Source: an uncultured Streptococcus sp. (GTDB lineage: Bacteria > Bacillota > Bacilli > Lactobacillales > Streptococcaceae). From it: a stretch of DNA of 8,724 nucleotides. The stretch spans positions 1 through 8,724 of the forward strand of contig NZ_CAJPNR010000065.1 of assembly GCF_905372115.1 (NCBI RefSeq). Direction: 5' to 3'. Under the pieces are notes generated by a model. It was not told the origin of the DNA, did no database searches, and saw only the letters and a list, made by a program, of their open reading frames with translations. Shown here piece by piece: positions 1 through 6,577 of the stretch. Made by a program: the position numbers and the translations under genes. Each line of letters opens with the position of its first letter. The stretch's first letter is position 1.

Positions 1-1
1 G

Positions 2-139
2 TTTGTCGGCATCAACCTAGCTGATAAGTTTGATTTCTCTCAGGTTAACTCCCTCATTTACCTTGGCGGCTTGGGCATTCTGACCCTTTACAGTATTTAT
101 CTCTGGTATCGGGCGGATAAGGAGACGAAAAATTCATGA
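2..139 (+). CDS. C-terminal fragment of an unidentified membrane protein (partial, 5' end outside window)
   Basis: Reading frame 2 is open from the window edge for 45 codons and stops at TGA 137-139. The peptide begins FVGINLADKFDF and contains one hydrophobic segment (about SLIYLGGLGILTLYSIYLWY) followed by a short charged tail, RADKETKNS. This pattern fits the last transmembrane helix and cytoplasmic tail of an integral membrane protein. I do not recognise the family from this fragment. That it is real coding sequence is supported by the partial copy at 3832-3897, which keeps the same frame open to the same stop despite six base changes within it. The stop overlaps an ATG (ATGA, 136-139), but that ATG leads to only a six-codon frame. 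Hydrolase 1 starts 102 bases downstream on the same strand, and I see no terminator between them, so read-through transcription is possible. Confidence 0.6.
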   Translation, partial: FVGINLADKFDFSQVNSLIYLGGLGILTLYSIYLWYRADKETKNS

Positions 140-241
140 TTAAAAAACAAGAATAAGCTGATTCTAAAATTGAAAGGAGACTGCACAAATTATCTGAACT
201 TAGCTTATGTGAATGTTTGAGTTGAACAGAAAGGAAATGCT
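72..241 (+). repeat. Direct repeat copy A: upstream-gene tail plus leader of hydrolase 1
   Basis: This segment matches 3830-3999 at a constant offset of 3758 with no indels. By hand I count 9 mismatches between 73-241 and 3831-3999. It covers the last 22 codons of the upstream gene and the whole intergenic leader. Similarity continues into the first part of the hydrolase genes at 242 and 4000. Upstream of the shared TGGGCATT the similarity stops: copy A continues into the upstream gene, copy B into hydrolase 2. This marks a duplication end point. Confidence 0.9.
158..214 (+). promoter_or_regulatory. Conserved 57-bp leader block upstream of hydrolase 1 (possible promoter)
   Basis: These 57 bases are identical to 3916-3972, while the adjoining 85 bases on the left side of the repeat carry 8 differences. 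The block has a TTGAAA (170-175) resembling a -35 box, but no good -10 box sits 16-18 bases downstream; the nearest candidates (TATCTG at 191, TTATGT at 205) are weak or badly spaced. A regulatory role is inferred from conservation and position only. Recent gene conversion would explain the identity equally well. Confidence 0.25.
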
Positions 242-2026
242 ATGAAAAAATCATTTATTCTAACGCTTCTAACGATTATAACTCTAGGACTCTTCCGGCC
301 AGTTACCGCCTTGGCTGAAGAACAGAAGCTGCCGTCTGGTACGGACCGTGACAAAATCGGTCAGAAAATCCAAGACTTTGTCAAGGAACATGAAAAGACG
401 ACAGCTGGTATGGCAACAACCGTTTTTGACAAGGACGGGACTATTTACCAAGGTAGTTTTGGCTATATGAACAAGGAAAAAGGCATTAAAGCCGACGACA
501 GTAGTGTCTTTGAATGGGGGTCAGTAGGGAAACTAGCTATCTGGGTCTCCGTTATGCAGCTCTGGGAAGAGGGCAAGATTGACCTTGACGAAGACATTCG
601 CACCTATCTGCCAGAGGGATTTATGAAGACTTTGCGCTACGAAAAGCCCGTTACTATGACAGATCTCATGAACCATCAGGCCGGCTTTGGCGAGTCTACC
701 CATGCCTACAAGGAAGATAAGGGCTTGTCTATTGAGGAGATTCTGGCAGTTAATCAGCCAGAACAGTCTTACGAACCAGGCACCATGACAGCCTACTCGA
801 ACTTTTCAGCTAGTCTGGCAGCCTATATCGTTGAGAGAATCTCCGGTCAGGACTTCTCGGCCTATGTCCATGAGCATATCTTTCAACCACTAGGGATGAA
901 AGACACTGCTCTATCAGCCGACTTTAAGGAAAATCCAAAGATTTACCAGAAGCGGATGGAGCAAATCTCTTATCGGGCGGACGGTCAGACATCTATGGGC
1001 ACTAGCTATTTCCATCTTGGGCTTTACCCAGCGGGGAATGCCGTTTCCACTTTGGCTGACTTCCAGAAGTTTGCCCAAGCGCTTTTGAAGAAAGAAAAGC
1101 TTTTCAAGCATGCTGAGACTTGGACAACTCTCTACACAGCAACCTCGAATTATCCAGGAACGGACATGCCGCTCAATATGCACGGTTTTTGGACACGGGA
1201 GTACGGTACGACGCTTGTTGGCCATGGCGGAAACTCGATTGGCTATTCATCTTATATTCTGCTGGACTTGAAAAATGGTATAGGTATGACCGTTATGACG
1301 AATCAAGATCATGAGTTGGTTTATAACTATGAAATGCCAGCCTTGGTTTTTGGACCTAAGAAAAAGACGGACTCAGCCACCTTTGACAAATTCCAGTCTG
1401 GCAATTACCGATCTGCTCGCTCCTTTGTCAGTGGTCCTATGTCTATCTCCAGAATCTTGCTTTACACTCAGTTTGTGAAGAAATCCAAGGACAATCCGCT
1501 TTTGAGTCAGAATTTTTCAGTAGTCAGCGGTAGTGGAGACGAGACTAAGGTAACAGCTTCCTATGGCGATAACTTCAGAGTCAAGGATAGCGAGATTCTG
1601 AAAGATTGGTCCTTGCTTATTTCAGCGGCAGTCGGAATTGTTTTCAGTATCATTCTCTTTTTGGCACGGGGCGGACTGGATCTCTTCCGCTTGGTCTTCA
1701 AAAAAGGTCAATCTAAAATACCAAAATCTCTTCGTATCTGGACTTACCTAACTTCTTTAGCTGGAGTAGGTGTGGCTATAAACTTCCTCCTCCTCTTTAA
1801 CACATTTGCTACCAACGATCTGAGCTTTCTAGCTAGCTGGCGCTACATTGTCTTTGCCGGTCTGGGATTGATTCTGGCTGGCTGTGCAGTCTTCCCACTT
1901 CTGACCAAGGCAAGAAAAGGGCTGAGTAAGAGCCGACTCTACCTGACAGTATTGGCTAGTCTATCAGCTCTAGCTATCGTTATCAATATTCTCTACTGGT
2001 CACTTTATCAGTGGTGGGGTCTGTAA
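242..2026 (+). CDS. Membrane-anchored class C beta-lactamase-family serine hydrolase, paralogue 1 (594 aa)
   Basis: Predicted extracytoplasmic serine hydrolase of the class C beta-lactamase / penicillin-binding-protein-like family. Residues 1-25 are a signal peptide: basic MKK, hydrophobic core at 5-18, likely cleavage after ALA (23-25). The catalytic domain spans about 36-370. It carries the nucleophile motif S94-V-G-K97, Y185-S-N187 and H328-G-G330 in the third-motif position, plus the family-like LMNHQAGF at 142-149. Residues 371-455 are a divergent linker. Four hydrophobic helices follow (about 457-475, 500-520, 533-555, 566-588). The loops after the first and third are rich in K/R, which places them inside and the C-terminus outside. 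The Gly in SVGK differs from the Thr in the two paralogues, but the Ser and Lys are intact. The ATG is preceded by AAGGAA (231-236) and opens directly on the signal peptide. The gene ends with two consecutive TAA codons, and paralogue 2 starts 33 bases later, so they are probably co-transcribed. Substrate is unknown; true beta-lactam resistance is not implied. Confidence 0.88.
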   Translation: MKKSFILTLLTIITLGLFRPVTALAEEQKLPSGTDRDKIGQKIQDFVKEHEKTTAGMATTVFDKDGTIYQGSFGYMNKEKGIKADDSSVFEWGSVGKLAIWVSVMQLWEEGKIDLDEDIRTYLPEGFMKTLRYEKPVTMTDLMNHQAGFGESTHAYKEDKGLSIEEILAVNQPEQSYEPGTMTAYSNFSASLAAYIVERISGQDFSAYVHEHIFQPLGMKDTALSADFKENPKIYQKRMEQISYRADGQTSMGTSYFHLGLYPAGNAVSTLADFQKFAQALLKKEKLFKHAETWTTLYTATSNYPGTDMPLNMHGFWTREYGTTLVGHGGNSIGYSSYILLDLKNGIGMTVMTNQDHELVYNYEMPALVFGPKKKTDSATFDKFQSGNYRSARSFVSGPMSISRILLYTQFVKKSKDNPLLSQNFSVVSGSGDETKVTASYGDNFRVKDSEILKDWSLLISAAVGIVFSIILFLARGGLDLFRLVFKKGQSKIPKSLRIWTYLTSLAGVGVAINFLLLFNTFATNDLSFLASWRYIVFAGLGLILAGCAVFPLLTKARKGLSKSRLYLTVLASLSALAIVINILYWSLYQWWGL

Positions 2027-2059
2027 TAAGCGCAGCTCCATTGCACAAAGGAGTATCTC

Positions 2060-3841
2060 ATGAAAAAATCTATTCCAATCATTCTTTTAACCATTTTGAC
2101 GCTAGGAATCTTCCGACCGACAGCTGCTTTAGCTGACTCGCAGAAGCTTCCGTCTGGTACGGACCGCGACAAAATCGGTCAAAAAATCGAAAGTTTTGTC
2201 AAGGAACATGAAAAGACAACTGTCGGAATGACGACCGCTGTCTTTGATAAAAACGGAACCATCTACAAGGGAAACTTTGGATATGTGGATAAGGAAAACA
2301 AAGTCAAAGTTGACGATGACAGTGTTTTTGAATGGGCTTCAATCACTAAACTGACGGTCTGGGTGTCGGTCATGCAGCTCTGGGAAGAGGGCAAAATTGA
2401 CCTAGAAGCAGACATCAAAACTTATCTGCCAGAAGGCTTTCTCCGCAATCTTCGCTACGATAAGCCTATCACCATGCTGGATCTGATGAATCATCAGGCT
2501 GGCTTTGATGAAATGCCACTCTACAAAAAGGGAGACAAGAGCGACTTGGAAGAGCAGTTCCGTGATTACCAGCCTATTCAGTCCTTTGAGCCGGGTACGA
2601 CGACATCATACTCTAACTTCAGCACGGCTTTGGCATCTTATATCGTGGAGCGGATATCTGGGCAGAAGTATGCAGACTATGTCCATGAGCATGTTTTTGA
2701 GCCGCTGGGCATGGATCGGACTGCTATCTTGCCTGACTTATCGGACAACGCTTATGTACAGGAAAAGCGCAAGGAAGACAAGGGCTATGATGACCAAGGT
2801 AAGCTCTTGGGTGATACACCATTTAAGCTCTGGATGTACCCAGTCGGAGGGGCTGTGGGGACTCTAGGAGACCTGCAGAAATTCGCCCAGGCCTTGCTGG
2901 AACGTAAGACGCTCTTTCATCGTCCAGAAACTTGGACCGAGCTTTACTCAACAACCTCTACCCACCCTGATACGGATATTGTTCGTAATGCTCATGGCTT
3001 TTGGGCCAGTCACTACGGTGTTACCTTGCTGGGACACAGTGGTAATGCTGATGGCTTTTCTAGCTATCTTTACTTGGATCTGAAAAATGGCATCGGCCAA
3101 GTCATCTTAACCAATCAACTGTATGAACAAGTTTACAATGTTCAAATGCCGGAGCTGATATTTGGCAAGATGCAGACTGTCAGCGAAGCTACTAAAAAGC
3201 AATTCAAGCCTGGCTCTTACCACTATCTGAGAAGCTATAATAGGGGGCCGCTGTCCTTCATGATCATGATTCCCGGGGCTATCCAAAAGATCAACAAAGT
3301 CTCAGAACAGCCGGATCTGCTGAGCACTTTCTGGACTATTGACCGAAGCCAAGGTGCTGACCGCCTCGAATTCGGTGTCCTTAATGCAGAAAGGATTTCC
3401 GATTCAGTTCTCTTTAGGCATTATCTAGTCGTGTTTCTCGGAGCTCTGGCGCTCGTGTTTGCTTTGGGAAATGTCTTGATTAGTTCTTTGATTGGCGGTT
3501 TCCGTCTTATCCTGCGTAAAGCAAAAAGTTTGGCTCCTCGCTCTTGGAAGGTCTGGAATTGCCTGACTTCTCTAGGAATGCTGCTGTTTGCTGGCAATCT
3601 CATTCTGCTTTTACTGGCTACTATGAATCAGGACTACTCAATTGTTCAATCTTGGCGTTATATGGTCTTTGCAGGACTTGGCCTATTCTTAGCAGGATGT
3701 GCGGTTTATCCACTCTTTAGCAAGGCTCGAAAGAGTCTTGGAAAAGGTCGCCTCTTCCTGACGGTCATGACTAGCCTATCTGCTCTAGCTATCGTTGCCA
3801 ATATCCTCTATTGGTCACTTTATCAGTGGTGGGCATTGTGA
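2060..3841 (+). CDS. Membrane-anchored class C beta-lactamase-family serine hydrolase, paralogue 2 (593 aa)
   Basis: Second copy with the same plan. The signal peptide is residues 1-25 (cleavage likely after ALA, followed by DSQ) and the catalytic domain about 36-370. Active-site motifs are S94-I-T-K97, Y184-S-N186 and H326-S-G328; this is the only copy with HSG rather than HGG. A variable linker (about 371-452) and four membrane helices (about 453-475, 499-520, 533-555, 566-588) follow, with K/R-rich inner loops. The signal peptide differs from those of copies 1 and 3, which are identical to each other over 34 residues. The start is well fixed by AAAGGAG (2047-2053), six bases before the ATG. 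The last two sense codons (GCA TTG) and the stop TGA (3839-3841) lie in or at the edge of the duplicated upstream-gene sequence, so the stop seems to have been supplied by the recombination joint. It probably shares a transcript with paralogue 1. Substrate unknown. Confidence 0.88.
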   Translation: MKKSIPIILLTILTLGIFRPTAALADSQKLPSGTDRDKIGQKIESFVKEHEKTTVGMTTAVFDKNGTIYKGNFGYVDKENKVKVDDDSVFEWASITKLTVWVSVMQLWEEGKIDLEADIKTYLPEGFLRNLRYDKPITMLDLMNHQAGFDEMPLYKKGDKSDLEEQFRDYQPIQSFEPGTTTSYSNFSTALASYIVERISGQKYADYVHEHVFEPLGMDRTAILPDLSDNAYVQEKRKEDKGYDDQGKLLGDTPFKLWMYPVGGAVGTLGDLQKFAQALLERKTLFHRPETWTELYSTTSTHPDTDIVRNAHGFWASHYGVTLLGHSGNADGFSSYLYLDLKNGIGQVILTNQLYEQVYNVQMPELIFGKMQTVSEATKKQFKPGSYHYLRSYNRGPLSFMIMIPGAIQKINKVSEQPDLLSTFWTIDRSQGADRLEFGVLNAERISDSVLFRHYLVVFLGALALVFALGNVLISSLIGGFRLILRKAKSLAPRSWKVWNCLTSLGMLLFAGNLILLLLATMNQDYSIVQSWRYMVFAGLGLFLAGCAVYPLFSKARKSLGKGRLFLTVMTSLSALAIVANILYWSLYQWWAL

Positions 3842-3897
3842 CCCTTTACAATATTTATCTCTGGTATCGGGCGGATAAGGAGGTGAAAAACGCATGA
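3832..3897 (+). pseudogene. Orphan 3' remnant of the upstream membrane-protein gene
   Basis: Reading from 3832 gives 21 residues ending YLWYRADKEVKNA and a TGA at 3895-3897, in the same frame as the end of the gene at 2-139 (YLWYRADKETKNS). Only this tail was duplicated; it has no start of its own and overlaps the end of hydrolase 2 in another frame. Amino-acid differences from the intact tail are L to V, S to N, T to V and S to A. It has no expected function and is useful as a marker of the duplication. Confidence 0.8.
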
Positions 3898-3915
3898 TTA
3901 AAAAATAAGAATAGC

Positions 3916-3972
3916 CTGATTCTAAAATTGAAAGGAGACTGCACAAATTATCTGAACTTAGCTTATGTGAAT
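3916..3972 (+). promoter_or_regulatory. Conserved 57-bp leader block upstream of hydrolase 3 (possible promoter)
   Basis: Identical to 158-214. If that block carries a promoter, hydrolase 3 would have its own copy, giving transcription independent of hydrolases 1 and 2. No confident -35/-10 pair is visible, and I see no terminator between hydrolase 2 and this block, so a single transcript across all three genes is also possible. Confidence 0.25.
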
Positions 3973-3999
3973 ATTTGAGTTGAACAGAAAGGAAATGCT

Positions 4000-5778
4000 A
4001 TGAAAAAATCATTTATTCTAACTCTTCTAACGATTATAACTCTAGGACTCTTCCGGCCGGTTACAGCCTTGGCTGAAGAACAGAAGTTGCCGTCTGGTAC
4101 GGAACGAGACAAAATTGGTCAGAAAATCCAAGACTATGTCAAAGAGCACGAAAAGACAACAGCTGGCATGGCAACGGCGGTATTTGACAAAGAAGGCACT
4201 ATCTATCAAGGAAATTTTGGCTTTATGGATAAAGAAAAAGGACTCCAAACGGATGACAATAGTGTCTTTGAATGGGGGTCCGTGACCAAACTAACTGTCT
4301 GGGTCTCTGTCATGCAGCTCTGGGAAGAGGGCAAGATTAACCTAGAAGAAGATATTCGCACCTATTTGCCAGAGGGCTTTCTCAGAAATCTCCGCTATGA
4401 CAAGCCCATCACTATGCTAGATTTGATGAACCATCAGTCAGGTTTTGACGAAGCCCCTCTCTATATGCAAGGGGACAAGAGTTTAGAGGACTTGCTGCTC
4501 AAATATCAGCCGATTCAGTCCTTTGAGCCAGGTACAACGACAGCTTATTCCAACTACAGTACTGGATTGGCTGCCTATATTGTGGAGCGAATTTCGAGGC
4601 AATCCTTTGTTGATTATGCTCATAAGCATATCTTGCAGCCTCTTGGAATGGAGAGAACAGCCATAGCTCAAGACTTGTCCGACAATGCTTATGTCCAAGC
4701 CAAGCGCAAGGAAGTAAAAGGATATGCGGCAGATGGCAGCCTGTTAGGCGATGCTCTTTATGAAGTCGGCCTGTATCCAGTTGGTCGGGCAACAGGAACA
4801 TTGAGTGATTTGCAAAAATTTGCTCAGGCCCTGCTAAGTCGAAAAACTCTCTTTGCTCGGTCGGAGACTTGGGACAAACTATACACTGGCACTTCGTATT
4901 ATCCTGGTACAGATATCGTTCGTAATGCTCATGGCTTCTGGGCTAGTGAATTTGCCGTTACAGTGCTAGGACACGGCGGTAATACAAATGGTTTTTCCAG
5001 CTTTCTTCGGCTGGATCTGAAGAATGGTATCGGGCAGGTAATCATGACCAATCAAGGCTTGGAAGAAATTTATAATGGTGGCATGCCAGAATTGATTTTC
5101 GGAAAACGTCCGACAGCCAGTGCAGAAACTCAGAAAAAGTTCGAACCAGGCTATTATCAAATTCTTCGGAATTTTAACCAAGGTCCGCTCTCTTTGTACC
5201 AGCTCTTTCCAGGTAATATGCTTCATATGAAGAAGCCGTCCTCGGAGCGAATGGATCATTTGTTTTGGACTATTTATAAAAGTGGAAATGGCAAAACGAG
5301 AATTGCTACTCCAGTCAGTGATTTGGAGAGACTCCCTGACTGGGAAATCTGGACTAAGTTTGGGTTGATTGCTTTGGCTGCTCTTAGTCTTGTTTATGCT
5401 TTGGTCAATCTACTTGTGCGGCTTGCGCTGGTCCTTTATCGACTGGCCTTTGGCAAGGTGAAAAGCAAGCAAAATCGAGCTTGGAAATGGTGGCACATTT
5501 TAACAACTGCAGGAGTAGTGACCGTAGCTTGCAATTTACTGTTGCTCCTGCTTAGCTTCAACGCTACGGATCTCAGTATCATCTCTCAGTGGCGTTATAT
5601 GGTCTTTGCAGGACTGGGCCTATTCTTAGCAGGATGTGCGGTTTATCCGCTCTTTAGCAAGGCTCGAAAGGAGCTCGGAAAAGGTCGCTGCTTCCTGACA
5701 GTTCTAACTAGCCTATCCGCCCTGGCTATTGTTGCCAATATTCTCTATTGGTCTCTTTACCAATGGTGGGTGATGTAG
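4000..5778 (+). CDS. Membrane-anchored class C beta-lactamase-family serine hydrolase, paralogue 3 (592 aa, chimera-like)
   Basis: Third copy with the same architecture. The signal peptide is residues 1-25 and the catalytic domain about 36-370, with S94-V-T-K97, Y183-S-N185 and H325-G-G327. A divergent linker (about 371-450) precedes four membrane helices (about 451-480, 497-519, 532-553, 565-587) with basic inner loops. The first 34 residues equal paralogue 1. From about residue 127 (LRNLRYDKPITML) the protein mostly follows paralogue 2, and 81 bases near the end (5590-5670) differ from 3653-3733 at only two positions. Short stretches inside still follow paralogue 1 (GLYP near 257, YPGTD near 301, GHGGN at 324-328), so it is a mosaic rather than a single clean fusion. 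The start is set by AAAGGAA at 3988-3994. The gene ends with TAG, 23 bases before a hairpin terminator. All catalytic residues are present, so it is probably active; substrate unknown. Confidence 0.88.
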   Translation: MKKSFILTLLTIITLGLFRPVTALAEEQKLPSGTERDKIGQKIQDYVKEHEKTTAGMATAVFDKEGTIYQGNFGFMDKEKGLQTDDNSVFEWGSVTKLTVWVSVMQLWEEGKINLEEDIRTYLPEGFLRNLRYDKPITMLDLMNHQSGFDEAPLYMQGDKSLEDLLLKYQPIQSFEPGTTTAYSNYSTGLAAYIVERISRQSFVDYAHKHILQPLGMERTAIAQDLSDNAYVQAKRKEVKGYAADGSLLGDALYEVGLYPVGRATGTLSDLQKFAQALLSRKTLFARSETWDKLYTGTSYYPGTDIVRNAHGFWASEFAVTVLGHGGNTNGFSSFLRLDLKNGIGQVIMTNQGLEEIYNGGMPELIFGKRPTASAETQKKFEPGYYQILRNFNQGPLSLYQLFPGNMLHMKKPSSERMDHLFWTIYKSGNGKTRIATPVSDLERLPDWEIWTKFGLIALAALSLVYALVNLLVRLALVLYRLAFGKVKSKQNRAWKWWHILTTAGVVTVACNLLLLLLSFNATDLSIISQWRYMVFAGLGLFLAGCAVYPLFSKARKELGKGRCFLTVLTSLSALAIVANILYWSLYQWWVM

Positions 5779-5801
5779 TTTAAAAATTTTTGAAACAAGA
5801 A

Positions 5802-5827
5802 AAGAGCCGGCTTATAAGCTGGCTCTT
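5802..5827. terminator. Bidirectional rho-independent terminator between convergent genes
   Basis: An 11-bp stem (5802-5812 pairing with 5817-5827) closes a TATA loop. It has one G:U pair on the + strand transcript, which becomes an A-C mismatch on the - strand transcript. On the + strand it is followed by CTTCGTTTGGTTTT. On the - strand the stem is followed by TTTTCTTGTTTC. It lies 23 bases after the hydrolase 3 stop and 9 bases from the glnQ stop, so it probably ends both convergent transcripts. Confidence 0.85.
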
Positions 5828-5836
5828 CGTTTGGTT

Positions 5837-6577
5837 TTATACATTCAGTACCTTGTCCAAGAAGTCTTTAAGACGTGGATGCTGCGGATTGTCAAAGATT
5901 TGGTCAGGCTTGCCGTCTTCTAGGAATTCACCATCAGCGGTAAAGATAACGCGGTTGGCTACCTGACGGGCAAAGCCCATCTCATGAGTCACAATCAGCA
6001 TGGTCATACCTTGCTGGGCCAGATCTTTCATAACGTTGAGAACGTCGCCGACCATTTCAGGGTCAAGGGCAGAAGTAGGCTCATCAAAGAGCATGATGTC
6101 TGGATTCATGGCCAGACCGCGAGCAATTGCCACCCGCTGCTTTTGACCGCCGGACAGACTGTCTGGACTGGCATCAGCCTTATCAGCCAAGCCGACTTTT
6201 TCCAAGAGCTCCATCCCCAGCTTGTTTGCTTCGTCTTGGGTCAAGCGCTTGTGCTCAACAGGAGCAAAGGTGATGTTTTCCAGAACGGTCATGTGCGGGA
6301 AGAGGTTGAAGTGCTGGAAGACCATACCGATATTTTCACGGACCAGATCCACGTCAGTCTTTTTGTCCGTCAGATCAAAGCCATCAACCGTGATAGTCCC
6401 GCTGGTCACTTCCTCTAGCAGATTGAGGCTGCGCAGGAAGGTTGACTTACCAGATCCAGAAGGACCGATGATGCAGACCACATCTCCCTCGTAGAATTTA
6501 GCGGTAATTCCCTTTAGGACTTCGTTTTCCCCGTAATATTTATGAAGATTGTTCACATCGATTTTTAATTTTGCCAT
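5837..6577 (-). CDS. glnQ: Polar amino-acid (glutamine-type) ABC transporter ATP-binding protein GlnQ (246 aa)
   Basis: Cytoplasmic ATPase subunit that powers uptake by the permease encoded just upstream. All ABC ATPase motifs are present in order: Walker A GPSGSGKST at 38-46, Q-loop glutamine at 88 (GMVFQHFNLFPHMTV), signature LSGGQ at 141-145, Walker B IMLFDE at 161-166 ending in the catalytic glutamate 166, D-loop SALD at 169-172, and switch histidine 198 in VTHEMGFA. The length and the FQHFNLFPH signature are typical of the polar amino-acid uptake subfamily (GlnQ/HisP-like). The ATG shares one base with the stop of the permease gene (TAATG on the - strand), and an AGAGGA ribosome binding site (6585-6590) sits inside the end of that gene. 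Translational coupling and one shared transcript are therefore very likely. The transported amino acid cannot be told from this subunit alone; glutamine is inferred from the partner. Confidence 0.95.
   Translation of the reverse strand: MAKLKIDVNNLHKYYGENEVLKGITAKFYEGDVVCIIGPSGSGKSTFLRSLNLLEEVTSGTITVDGFDLTDKKTDVDLVRENIGMVFQHFNLFPHMTVLENITFAPVEHKRLTQDEANKLGMELLEKVGLADKADASPDSLSGGQKQRVAIARGLAMNPDIMLFDEPTSALDPEMVGDVLNVMKDLAQQGMTMLIVTHEMGFARQVANRVIFTADGEFLEDGKPDQIFDNPQHPRLKDFLDKVLNV

Larger units (their letters stand above)
3830..3999 (+). repeat. Direct repeat copy B: duplicated upstream-gene tail plus leader, now before hydrolase 3
   Basis: Second copy of 72-241 at offset 3758, without indels. 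It begins at TGGGCATT, shared between the end of hydrolase 2 and the upstream gene, so it directly shows the joint of a tandem duplication. Differences from copy A cluster in its first half: six in the former coding part and two just after it. Only one (G215 versus A3973) lies in the remaining leader. The ribosome binding site AAAGGAA (3988-3994) and ATG context are unchanged, so hydrolase 3 inherited the translation signals of hydrolase 1. Confidence 0.9.

Noticed and set aside
181..214. Possible hairpin (CACA ... TGTG) in the leader of hydrolase 1
   Set aside because: Only four outer base pairs with a poorly matched interior and no T-tract; not a credible terminator or riboswitch.
3842..3999. 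Possible insertion sequence or attachment site explaining the repeated leader
   Set aside because: There are no terminal inverted repeats, no transposase or integrase, and no short target duplication. The repeat is fully explained by a copy of 72-241.
242..5778. Calling the three hydrolases true beta-lactam resistance enzymes
   Set aside because: The motifs place them in the broad class C beta-lactamase-like superfamily, which also includes peptidases and esterases. The membrane module and triplication do not argue specifically for beta-lactam hydrolysis.
5984..6418. Open frame of 144 codons on the + strand opposite glnQ
   Set aside because: Antisense to the Walker A to signature region of glnQ, with no plausible start context or domain.
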